A stretch of DNA of 64,000 bases from Megascapheus bottae (Eukaryota; Chordata; Mammalia; Rodentia; Geomyidae): NCBI GenBank assembly GCA_024803745.1, contig JANJXV010001774.1:1-64000 (forward strand). The letters are read 5' to 3'. A program made the position numbers and the translations under genes. Each line of letters begins with the position of its first letter. Position 1 is the stretch's first letter. Below are positions 46,527 through 55,873 of the stretch, piece after piece. The notes below the pieces were generated by a model. It searched no databases and had not been told where the DNA came from. It was given only the letters and a program-made list of their open reading frames with translations.

Positions 46527-48896
46527 ATGTGGCCGGTCCATCTTTCCCATCCCAGAGCTGGCACGTCTGAACGATCAAAACCAAGAAAGAAACGACTGCA
46601 GGAACATCAGCAGAACTATCTTCATGGATCTGAAAAGATAAGGAAGAAAAATAAAAGGGAAGGCAAGCCCACGACCAACACCACTGGGGTCTGTAATTCA
46701 CGTGAGGGTGCAGCCAGAGACCAAGCTGACCCTGAGATTCGCCTGCCTTCAGGCACAGTCGGAGCAGCCAGGGTCAAGAGTGTCACAGGTCCCAAGAACA
46801 ACAAGGCCCACATGGAACAGGAAGTAAAACGAAGTCAGGTGGAGCATGAAGATCTGACCAGCCGCCTGCAGGCTTCTCAGCAATGCAGCTTAGACCTAGA
46901 GATGGCCTTGTCTGCCCTCACCACCACACAGAAGGACATTGAGCAGAAGAACAGACAGCTCATCCAAGACCTGGGTGATGTGAAGCTGCAGCTCGAGGAA
47001 AAGAGCAGAAGCTGTGACAACCTGCAGGAGCTGAATGCAGACTTACAGGGGAAGCTGGGCGTGCTCCGGACCCAGAAGTCCAACATGAAATTGAAAATAG
47101 AAAAATTCCAACGAGTGCTAGAGGAGCGGGCAGTGCTGAAAAGAAGAATAGAAAATATGCAAAGTGTGGTGAGTGCATTGAGGTTGGAGAGGGACAAGAT
47201 TGCGGAGGACCTGAGGGTGGAGAGGTCCACGTGGACGGAGAAGGTGCGGCGGCTCTCACAGGAGATGCACCAACTCACAGACGAGCGCGAGGAAGACCTG
47301 TGGCAGATGGTGGATCTAGAGAGCAAGCTGGCAGAAATGGAGAACAAGCTGGCAGAGGCACAGCCCCTTGCAGGACCATCTCAGGCTGACTTAAAGAACC
47401 TGGAGCAACAACTTCAATTCCAGGTTCAGGAAAACCAAAGCCTCAGTCTCCAGAACCTGGAGCAACAGGAACGGCTGCTGATACTGCAGAAGAAAGTGGG
47501 CGACAAGGCTCACTCCAACATCTTTGAGACCCAGAAATGCACAGACCTGCAAACGAGAGAGCTGAAAGAGCAGCTGGAGCAGCTGCAGGAAGCTTTCCAT
47601 AGGCTGAGCACTGAGAAGGACCAGCTCACCAGCCTCCTGACCTCAGAGCAAAAGGAGAATGAACACCTTCTGGAGCAGCTGGAGCAGCGAGAGATGGAAT
47701 TAGGAGAACGGAAAGAGGTGGCTGAAGGAAGTTTTCAAACAGCCCAGAGTCTTCAGGAGCTCAATGCTCAGTACCTGGCCCAGCTGCAGGAACTCAAAAC
47801 CACCTGTGAAGAGAACATGGCCTCCATTCAGCAGCTAAGTGCAGAGAAGGAGGAGCTGCAACAGCACCTGCTGAGGCACGCCCAGCTGCTGGAGCAGCAG
47901 CAGCAGCAGGACCTGACCCTGACCCAAGAGTTGCAGGACACTCTCCAGTGCCTGGAAGACACTACACAAGAGAAGGAGCAACTCCAGGCCCAGCTGAGCT
48001 TCCTGGCTTTCCAGGAAGGTAAAGAAGGGGACAAGGAAAAAGAAGCAAGGGCTGAGGAGGCAACTCCAGCCGCCGTGACCATCCCAGAGGCTGTGGACAT
48101 CCCACAAGTCATGAAGGCCTTTTACCCGAAAGCAAAATCAGTTGCTGAGGTGACAAAAGTGAAACTCAGCCAACAGCTGCAGGAGCAGCAGGCCCACTGC
48201 CAGTGCCTGGCCAACTTGGCAGCCCAGTGCCAGACCAAGCTGGAGCAGCAGGCCCTGTTTCCCAAGAGCAGGAACCATGGTCCCTCAGGGGACAGGAAGC
48301 AGGACACGCGGGTGTCTAAGAAGATGAGAATGTGCTTCCTCCAGGCCCTGCCTGACAAAGTGGAGCACCAGAGTCCAGCAGGGGACCTCCAGCACCGGTG
48401 TGCCCAGCTGTCCAAACACATCAGCACCCTCGACGACTCCATAATGCTGTACAAAGAACAGATGGAAGTCCTGGACCAACTCTATAAGGAGAAAGATGAG
48501 TGTGTCATGGAACTCTCCCAGGAGAAGATGCAGAAGAAGGAGGAGCTGCAGGAACTTCTGGTGCTCCTTGTGGTTGAAGGCACACAGTGCCAGGGCCAGA
48601 CGCCTGCACACCCTGAGACCCCTGCTGCTGAGGTCACTTCACACCTGCCAAGCCCCTCAAACATTGAAGACAGCAAGGAGCAGAAAATCTTTGCAGATGC
48701 CCAACTCAAAGACAGTGTGCAGCCTGCCCAGGTAGAGGCAGGGGGGCCTTGTCCCCGAAAGGCCTCCACCCCAGAGCCCACTGTGATGCTGATGCCTGAT
48801 ACCCAGCCCCCTGAAGAGCTTTCGGGCCAGGGCAATGAGCAATCCCGATCCTCTCCTTTCTTCTCCAGGCTGAGGAAAATGATGTGCTGGCGATAA
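46527..48896 (+). CDS. Golga2-like: GOLGA2-like golgin, copy 9 (intact, 789 aa)
   Basis: GM130/GOLGA2 is a cis-Golgi coiled-coil tether that binds p115 through a basic N-terminus and GRASP65 through its extreme C-terminus. Here residues 1-3 are MWP as in GM130, and basic clusters lie at 18-23 (KPRKKR) and 37-44. A low-complexity linker runs to ~95, and coiled coil covers ~100-690 with a Q5 run at 457-461. The GM130-like blocks EERLLxL, AQLS and LQELVLLLV-type are recognisable. The C-terminus SPFFSRLRKMMCWR aligns with GM130 only as far as PFF, then is frameshifted. Some 120 residues after the N-terminal linker of GM130 seem to be missing, which fits the shorter length. One uninterrupted exon in place of a many-exon gene points to retroposition. 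Confidence 0.9.
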   Translation: MWPVHLSHPRAGTSERSKPRKKRLQEHQQNYLHGSEKIRKKNKREGKPTTNTTGVCNSREGAARDQADPEIRLPSGTVGAARVKSVTGPKNNKAHMEQEVKRSQVEHEDLTSRLQASQQCSLDLEMALSALTTTQKDIEQKNRQLIQDLGDVKLQLEEKSRSCDNLQELNADLQGKLGVLRTQKSNMKLKIEKFQRVLEERAVLKRRIENMQSVVSALRLERDKIAEDLRVERSTWTEKVRRLSQEMHQLTDEREEDLWQMVDLESKLAEMENKLAEAQPLAGPSQADLKNLEQQLQFQVQENQSLSLQNLEQQERLLILQKKVGDKAHSNIFETQKCTDLQTRELKEQLEQLQEAFHRLSTEKDQLTSLLTSEQKENEHLLEQLEQREMELGERKEVAEGSFQTAQSLQELNAQYLAQLQELKTTCEENMASIQQLSAEKEELQQHLLRHAQLLEQQQQQDLTLTQELQDTLQCLEDTTQEKEQLQAQLSFLAFQEGKEGDKEKEARAEEATPAAVTIPEAVDIPQVMKAFYPKAKSVAEVTKVKLSQQLQEQQAHCQCLANLAAQCQTKLEQQALFPKSRNHGPSGDRKQDTRVSKKMRMCFLQALPDKVEHQSPAGDLQHRCAQLSKHISTLDDSIMLYKEQMEVLDQLYKEKDECVMELSQEKMQKKEELQELLVLLVVEGTQCQGQTPAHPETPAAEVTSHLPSPSNIEDSKEQKIFADAQLKDSVQPAQVEAGGPCPRKASTPEPTVMLMPDTQPPEELSGQGNEQSRSSPFFSRLRKMMCWR

Positions 48897-49238
48897 TGGT
48901 TCTTTAAAGACTTATTAGCCACCATGGAAATCTTTTAGGCCTGCACCTAACGGGTGATGACTGGACTTCAACCTCAGGCCAGATAGGACAGAGACTGCGG
49001 GAGGTGGCCCTAACTCAAAGTCATCTAAACAGCCACTGGTTGCCGGGGAAGGAGGGCCCTTGATATAATTTTCACAAATAATCTATTTTTACAAAGAAAA
49101 ATAAAATGTTATATTTACCGAATCCATCATGTTCCTTTTTTATATAAATGACTAAACACAATGTATTCTGTGAACATTTGGGGAGTAATGTTTTGAACAT
49201 GTATAGAAATAAAACGTTAGTTTACAAGTAAAAAAAAA
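48897..49238 (+). promoter_or_regulatory. Golgin copy 9 3' UTR and A9 tract
   Basis: AATAAA lies at 49100-49105 and 49208-49213, with A9 at 49230-49238. It has 'catggaaatc' (shared with copy 10) and a private 'gtaatgttttg'. Confidence 0.65.
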
Positions 49239-49246
49239 TCTGTCTT

Positions 49247-49320
49247 TAGTGCCCAGTATGGCTTTGAACTGCAATCCTCAGTTCTCAGCCTCCTGAGTAG
49301 CTAGCCTCCATGCCCTGCTC
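49247..49320 (-). mobile_element. Antisense B1-like SINE fragment, unit 9
   Basis: Complement of a B1 core, as in unit 6. Confidence 0.65.
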
Positions 49321-49413
49321 AACAATTAAAATTTCAAAAAACAAGAAAAATAACTCTTTGGCTTCAAAATAGACTGTTGAGGTTCAGGGTACAGTTGGAA
49401 GGTTACAAATAGC

Positions 49414-49634
49414 ACCCGCTGGGTGCCACAGGCTCACACCTGCAATCCTAGCTACAGGAGGCTAAGATATGAGGATCACAATTTGAAGCCAGCCCAGGTA
49501 GCAAAGTTAATTGGAAACTCATTTCCAACCAACTACCAAAAAAAGCTGTAAGTGGAACCATGGCTCAAGTGGTAGAGTGCTAGCCTTAAGCAAAAAAAGG
49601 TCAGAGACAGAGCCTAAGTCCTGAGTTAAAGCCT
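49414..49634 (+). mobile_element. B1-Geo composite SINE, unit 9
   Basis: Same head as unit 6. Confidence 0.65.
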
Positions 49635-49922
49635 TAGTAACAATTCAAGAGAAAGGAAGCATGGAAGCAAGGAAGTGAGAGAGAGAGAGAGAGGGAAAGA
49701 AAGAAAAGGAAGAAAAAGAAAAAGTGAGGAAAAGCACATACTGTGCACAAGAGACACACCGAGAGGGTGGGAGTGAGAAATAGAGGGAAAGAAAAAGAGA
49801 GGGAGAGAAAGGGAGAGAACATTACCAGTACAGGTAAACAAAATTGCAAACGAGAAAACAAAACAAAACAACAACAACAAAACAATGCCATGGTGATGAA
49901 GAAGCACTGCTTTCAACACACA
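49635..49922 (+). repeat. Purine-rich tract with (GA)8, unit 9
   Basis: Eight GA; private 'caggtaaacaaaattg' (others 'caggtaaccaaaattg'). Confidence 0.75.
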
Positions 49923-51938
49923 ATAATCAGGAAAGAAACTCCTTTCACAACAGCCTCAAAGAAAATAAAGTACCTCGGAATTAGCTTAACTAAGAATGTA
50001 AAGGACCTTTGTGACGAAAACTTTAAAACCCTAAAAAAGGAAATTAAAGCAGAACTAAGGAAATGGAAAATCCTCCCATGCTCCTGGATTGGAAGAATCA
50101 ACATTGTGAAAATGACAATCTTGCCAAGAGCTATCTACAAATTCAATGCAATACCCATCAATATCCCAATGTCATTCTTTAAAGAAATAGAAGAGGCAAT
50201 CCAAAATTTCATCTGGAATAATAAAAGACCCCGTATAGCAAAAACACTTCTTAGCAGAAAGAACAGCGCTGGAGGAATTTCAATTCCAAACTTTAGACTC
50301 TATTACAGAGCTCTAATTATCAAAACAGCTTGGTACTGGCACAGGAGCAGGCCTGAAGACCAATGGAATAGAACTGAGGACCCAGATATTAAACCACAGA
50401 CCTATGGCCACCTAATCTTTGACAAGGGAGCCAAAAAAATAGAATGGAAGAAAGACAGCCTCTTCAACAAGTTGTGCTGGCAGAACTGGTTAAGCACCTG
50501 CAGAAAACTAAAGTTGGATCCTTCTTTGTCACCCTGCACTAGAATTAACTCCAAATGGATCAAAGACCTGGAGGTAAAAGCTGACACACTGGAAACTTTA
50601 CAGGAAGGAATAGGAGACACACTATGCCTCCTTGGCACAGGTCGAAACTTTCTTAATAAGGACCAAGAATCACAACAAATCAGAGAAAGACTGGATAAGT
50701 GGGACTGCATTAAACTGCAGAGTTTTGGTAAGGCAAAGGACATAGCTAGTAAACTAATCAGGAAGCCTACAGAGTGGGAGAAGATCTTCACCAACCAAAC
50801 AACGGACAAAGGCCTCATATCTAAAATATATCAACAACTCAAAAAATTGAATCACTCCAAAACTAACCTCCAAAGTAACAACCATCCCATTAAAAAATGG
50901 GCCAAAGACTTAAAGACAGTCTTCTCCGAAGAAGAAACAAAAATGGCCTACAGACACATGAAGAAGTGCTCCACATCTCTGGTCATAAAAGAAATGCAAA
51001 TCAAAACAACTCTAAGATTCCATCTCACACCAGTTAGGATGGCCAGGATCAGGAAAACGAATAACAACAGATGCTGGAGGGGATGTGGCCAGGAGGGATC
51101 ACTACTACACTGTTGGTGGGAGTGCAAACTCGCTCAACCACTATGGAAAGCAGTGTGGCAGTGCCTCAAAAGGCTAAACATAGAACTCCCCTATGACCCA
51201 GCAATTCCACTACTCGGCATTTACCCAACCATCCAGAAACAAGGACATACTAAATCCACTAGCACAACAATGTTCTTTGCAGCACTATTCACCATAGCAA
51301 AGATATGGAACCAACCTAGATGTCCCTCAGTTGATGAGTGGATCAACAAGTTGTGGTATTTGTACACAATGGAATTCTATGCTGCTGTCAGAAAGAATGA
51401 CATCGCCCCCTTTGTTAGGAAATGGAAAGACAGAAAAAAATCATATTAAGTGAAGTAAGCCAGACTCAAAGGAACTTAGGCTCAATGGTTTCCCTCATTC
51501 GTCATAATCAGTAGAAACCTTGGGCTCTACTAGCAGAGATCTGCAATAGAGCAAAATCTTGATACATAAGGCCATATAACGTGAAGCTAATTGAAAGGAC
51601 CTCCAGGATATTGAAACAAAAGCCATACAATGAATGATTGTTGTCCTTAATGTACTATGTTGTCTCTCATCTCCTTTGCTGTCCCTTGGTTATCTCATAT
51701 TGGTATAGTATCTCACTTTGTTATCTGATATATTGAATTTATTTGTATTTGGATATTTGAAATTTGATAGGGAAGGGGGGGAAACCAAGACGGGTGGGGG
51801 GTGTTGGGGGGAGGGAAATGGGTACCAAGACATGTGAAAGGGTATCAAGGTATGTGAATTAATGCACCTTCTATCTGGCAAATATCAGGTAACCCTTTTA
51901 CTAATTACAATAAAAATATGGAAAAAAATAAATAAATG
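49923..51938 (+). mobile_element. 5'-truncated L1, unit 9
   Basis: Frame to 51449 (A7). Within the L1 part the translation matches unit 8. The 3' UTR has 'gggggggaaaccaag', one of the differences from unit 8. Confidence 0.9.
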
Positions 51939-52112
51939 AAAGGACTGGGAGTTTGGCCTAATGGTATAGTGCTTGCTTAGCATGCACATACATAGAAAAG
52001 GCTAGAAGTGTTGCTGTGGCTCAAGTGGTAGAGCTCTAGCCTTGAGAAAGTCCAAGGTCAGACATCAGGCCCTGAGTTCAAATCCAGGACTGGCAAAAAA
52101 AATTGAAAAAGA
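51939..52112 (+). mobile_element. IDL-Geo SINE, unit 9/10 junction
   Basis: Shortened terminal A-run as in the unit 8/9 element. Confidence 0.8.
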
Positions 52113-52477
52113 AACTGCACCTGTCCAACTATAGCAAGTCCCACACTCTCCCCAAACTAGACCAGAGTTGGATGGGGCTGGGACTGCAGGAGCAGACTCC
52201 ACCCATTGTGCCTGGATCACAAGATTCTGGCCACACCCCCTATTAGTTCCTGTTTTTCGCTGACCAATGGGATAGGAGATTTGGGGCCACGCCCACATTC
52301 CACGCTGCCTAGCAATACTGGTATTCTGTCTGTTGACTTATACCACTAGCAGCAACTGTTGAAAGGAGAGGTGGCTGAGTGGTGATCGAGAGAATCCAGG
52401 TGATTTGGCGATAGACTTGGATACTCGCTTACTTATTAGTGATTGGGTACGTACAGGAGATTTCGAAGAGCCTGGGA
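52113..52477 (+). promoter_or_regulatory. Promoter and 5' leader of golgin copy 10
   Basis: CCAAT is at 52264-52268 and the X-box-like motif at 52304-52316. It adds 'cccattgtgcctgg', shared with copy 11 only. Confidence 0.6.
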
Positions 52478-54847
52478 ATGTGGCCGGTCCATCTTTCCCA
52501 TCCCAGAGCTGGCACGTCTGAACGATCAAAACCAAGAAAGAAACGACTGCAGGAACATCAGCAGAACTATCTTCATGGATCTGAAAAGATAAGGAAGAAA
52601 AATAAAAGGGAAGGCAAGCCCACGACCAACACCACTGGGGTCTGTAATTCACGTGAGGGTGCAGCCAGAGACCAAGCTGACCCTGAGATTCGCCTGCCTT
52701 CAGGCACAGTCGGAGCAGCCAGGGTCAAGAGTGTCACAGGTCCCAAGAACAACAAGGCCCACATGCAACAGGAAGTAAAACGAAGTCAGGTGGAGCATGA
52801 AGATCTGACCAGCCGCCTGCAGGCTTCTCAGCAATGCAGCTTAGACCTAGAGATGGCCTTGTCTGCCCTCACCACCACGCAGAAGGACATTGAGCAGAAG
52901 AACAGACAGCTCATCCAAGACCTGGGTGATGTGAAGCTGCAGCTCGAGGAAAAGAGCAGAAGCTGTGACAACCTGCAGGAGCTGAATGCAGACTTACAGG
53001 GGAAGCTGGGCGTGCTCCGGACCCAGAAGTCCAACATGAAATTGAAAATAGAAAAATTCCAACGAGTGCTAGAGGAGCGGGCAGTGCTGAAAAGAAGAAT
53101 AGAAAATATGCAAAGTGTGGTGAGTGCATTGAGGTTGGAGAGGGACAAGATTGCGGAGGACCTGAGGGTGGAGAGGTCCACGTGGACGGAGAAGGGGCGG
53201 CGGCTCTCACAGGAGATGAACCAACTCACAGACGAGCGCGAGGAAGACCTGTGGCAGATGGTGGATCTAGAGAGCAAGCTGGCAGAAATGGAGAACAAGC
53301 TGGCAGAGGCACAGCCCCTTGCAGGACCATCTCAGGCTGACTTAAAGAACCTGGAGCAACAACTTCCATTCCAGGTTCAGGAAAACCAAAGCCTCAGTCT
53401 CCAGAACCTGGAGCAACAGGAACGGCTGCTGATACTGCAGAAGAAAGTGGGCGACAAGGCTCACTCCAACATCTTTGAGACCCAGAAATGCACAGACCTG
53501 CAAACGAGAGAGCTGAAAGAGCAGCTGGAGCAGCTGCAGGAAGCTTTCCATAGGCTGAGCACTGAGAAGGACCAGCTCACCAGCCTCCTGACCTCAGAGC
53601 AAAAGGAGAATGAACACCTTCTGGAGCAGCTGGAGCAGCGAGAGATGGAATTAGGAGAACGGAAAGAGGTGGCTGAAGGAAGTTTTCAAACAGCCCAGAG
53701 TCTTCAGGAGCTCAATGCTCAGTACCTGGCCCAGCTGCAGGAACTCAAAACCACCTGTGAAGAGAACATGGCCTCCATTCAGCAGCTAAGTGCAGAGAAG
53801 GAGGAGCTGCAACAGCACCTGCTGAGGCACGCCCAGCTGCTGGAGCAGCAGCAGCAGCAGGACCTGACCCTGACCCAAGAGTTGCAGGACACTCTCCAGT
53901 GCCTGGAAGACACTACACAAGAGAAGGAGCAACTCCAGGCCCAGCTGAGCTTCCTGGCTTTCCAGGAAGGTAAAGAAGGGGACAAGGAAAAAGAAGCAAG
54001 GGCTGAGGAGGCAACTCCAGCCGCCGTGACCATCCCAGAGGCTGTGGACATCCCACAAGTCATGAAGGCCTTTTACCCGAAAGCAAAATCAGTTGCTGAG
54101 GTGACAAAAGTGAAACTCAGCCAACAGCTGCAGGAGCAGCAGGCCCACTGCCAGTGCCTGGCCAACTTGGCAGCCCAGTGCCAGACCAAGCTGGAGCAGC
54201 AGGCCCTGTTTCCCAAGAGCAGGAACCATGGTCCCTCAGGGGACAGGAAGCAGGACACGCGGGTGTCTAAGAAGATGAGAATGTGCTTCCTCCAGGCCCT
54301 GCCTGACAAAGTGGAGCACCAGAGTCCAGCAGGGGACCTCCAGCACCGGTGTGCCCAGCTGTCCAAACACATCAGCACCCTCGACGACTCCATAATGCTG
54401 TACAAAGAACAGATGGAAGTCCTGGACCAACTCTATAAGGAGAAAGATGAGTGTGTCATGGAACTCTCCCAGGAGAAGATGCAGAAGAAGGAGGAGCTGC
54501 AGGAACTTCTGGTGCTCCTTGTGGTTGAAGGCACACAGTGCCAGGGCCAGACGCCTGCACACCCTGAGACCCCTGCTGCTGAGGTCACTTCACACCTGCC
54601 AAGCCCCTCAAACATTGAAGACAGCAAGGAGCAGAAAATCTTTGCAGATGCCCAACTCAAAGACAGTGTGCAGCCTGCCCAGGTAGAGGCAGGGGGGCCT
54701 TGTCCCCGAAAGGCCTCCACCCCAGAGCCCACTGTGATGCTGATGCCTGATACCCAGCCCCCTGAAGAGCTTTCGGGCCAGGGCAATGAGCAATCCCGAT
54801 CCTCTCCTTTCTTCTCCAGGCTGAGGAAAATGATGTGCTGGCGATAA
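52478..54847 (+). CDS. Golga2-like: GOLGA2-like golgin, copy 10 (intact, 789 aa)
   Basis: The frame is complete and differs from copy 9 at four residues: Gln for Glu in AHMQQEV, Gly for Val in TEKGRRLS, Asn for His in EMNQLTD, and Pro for Gln in QQLPFQ. The Gly and Pro are private and fall inside predicted coiled coil, where they would weaken the heptads. Lys505 and the CAG at codon 436 are as in copies 9 and 11. Confidence 0.9.
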   Translation: MWPVHLSHPRAGTSERSKPRKKRLQEHQQNYLHGSEKIRKKNKREGKPTTNTTGVCNSREGAARDQADPEIRLPSGTVGAARVKSVTGPKNNKAHMQQEVKRSQVEHEDLTSRLQASQQCSLDLEMALSALTTTQKDIEQKNRQLIQDLGDVKLQLEEKSRSCDNLQELNADLQGKLGVLRTQKSNMKLKIEKFQRVLEERAVLKRRIENMQSVVSALRLERDKIAEDLRVERSTWTEKGRRLSQEMNQLTDEREEDLWQMVDLESKLAEMENKLAEAQPLAGPSQADLKNLEQQLPFQVQENQSLSLQNLEQQERLLILQKKVGDKAHSNIFETQKCTDLQTRELKEQLEQLQEAFHRLSTEKDQLTSLLTSEQKENEHLLEQLEQREMELGERKEVAEGSFQTAQSLQELNAQYLAQLQELKTTCEENMASIQQLSAEKEELQQHLLRHAQLLEQQQQQDLTLTQELQDTLQCLEDTTQEKEQLQAQLSFLAFQEGKEGDKEKEARAEEATPAAVTIPEAVDIPQVMKAFYPKAKSVAEVTKVKLSQQLQEQQAHCQCLANLAAQCQTKLEQQALFPKSRNHGPSGDRKQDTRVSKKMRMCFLQALPDKVEHQSPAGDLQHRCAQLSKHISTLDDSIMLYKEQMEVLDQLYKEKDECVMELSQEKMQKKEELQELLVLLVVEGTQCQGQTPAHPETPAAEVTSHLPSPSNIEDSKEQKIFADAQLKDSVQPAQVEAGGPCPRKASTPEPTVMLMPDTQPPEELSGQGNEQSRSSPFFSRLRKMMCWR

Positions 54848-55189
54848 TGGTTCTTTAAAGACTTATTAGCCACCATGGAAATCTTTTAGGCCTGCACCTA
54901 ACGGGTGATGACTGGACTTCAACCTCAGGCCAGATAGGACATAGACTGCGGGAGGTGGCCCTAACTCAAAGTCATCTAAACAGCCACTGGTTGCCGGGGA
55001 AGGAGGGCCCTTGATATAATTTTCACAAATAATCTATTTTTACAAAGAAAAATAAAATGTTATATTTACCGAATCCATCATGTTCCTTTTTTATATAAAT
55101 GACTAAACACAATGTATTCTGTGAACATTTGGGGAGTAATATTTTGAACATGTATAGAAATAAAACGTTAGTTTACAAGTAAAAAAAAA
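54848..55189 (+). promoter_or_regulatory. Golgin copy 10 3' UTR and A9 tract
   Basis: AATAAA lies at 55051-55056 and 55159-55164, with A9 at 55181-55189. Private 'ggacatagactg'. Confidence 0.65.
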
Positions 55190-55197
55190 TCTGTCTT

Positions 55198-55271
55198 TAG
55201 TGCCCAGTATGGCTTTGAACTGCAATCCTCAGTTCTCAGCCTCCTGAGTAGCTAGCCTCCATGCCCTGCTC
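55198..55271 (-). mobile_element. Antisense B1-like SINE fragment, unit 10
   Basis: Complement of a B1 core, as in unit 6. Confidence 0.65.
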
Positions 55272-55364
55272 AACAATTAAAATTTCAAAAAACAAGAAAA
55301 ATAACTCTTTGGCTTCAAAATAGACTGTTGAGGTTCAGGGTACAGTTGGAAGGTTACAAATAGC

Positions 55365-55585
55365 ACCCGCTGGGTGCCACAGGCTCACACCTGCAATCCT
55401 AGCTACAGGAGGCTAAGATATGAGGATCACAATTTGAAGCCAGCCCAGGTAGCAAAGTTAATTGGAAACTCATTTCCAACCAACTACCAAAAAAAGCTGT
55501 AAGTGGAACCATGGCTCAAGTGGTAGAGTGCTAGCCTTAAGCAAAAAAAGGTCAGAGACAGAGCCTAAGTCCTGAGTTAAAGCCT
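55365..55585 (+). mobile_element. B1-Geo composite SINE, unit 10
   Basis: Same head as unit 6. Confidence 0.65.
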
Positions 55586-55873
55586 TAGTAACAATTCAAG
55601 AGAAAGGAAGCATGGAAGCAAGGAAGTGAGAGAGAGAGAGAGAGGGAAAGAAAGAAAAGGAAGAAAAAGAAAAAGTGAGGAAAAGCACATACTGTGCACA
55701 AGAGACACACAGAGAGGGTGGGAGTGAGAAATAGAGGGAAAGAAAAAGAGAGGGAGAGAAAGGGAGAGAACATTACCAGTACAGGTAACCAAAATTGCAA
55801 ACGAGAAAACAAAACAAAACAACAACAACAAAACAATGCCATGGTGATGAAGAAGCACTGCTTTCAACACACA
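55586..55873 (+). repeat. Purine-rich tract with (GA)8, unit 10
   Basis: Eight GA; 'gacacacagagag' for 'gacacaccgagag', shared with unit 11. Confidence 0.75.
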
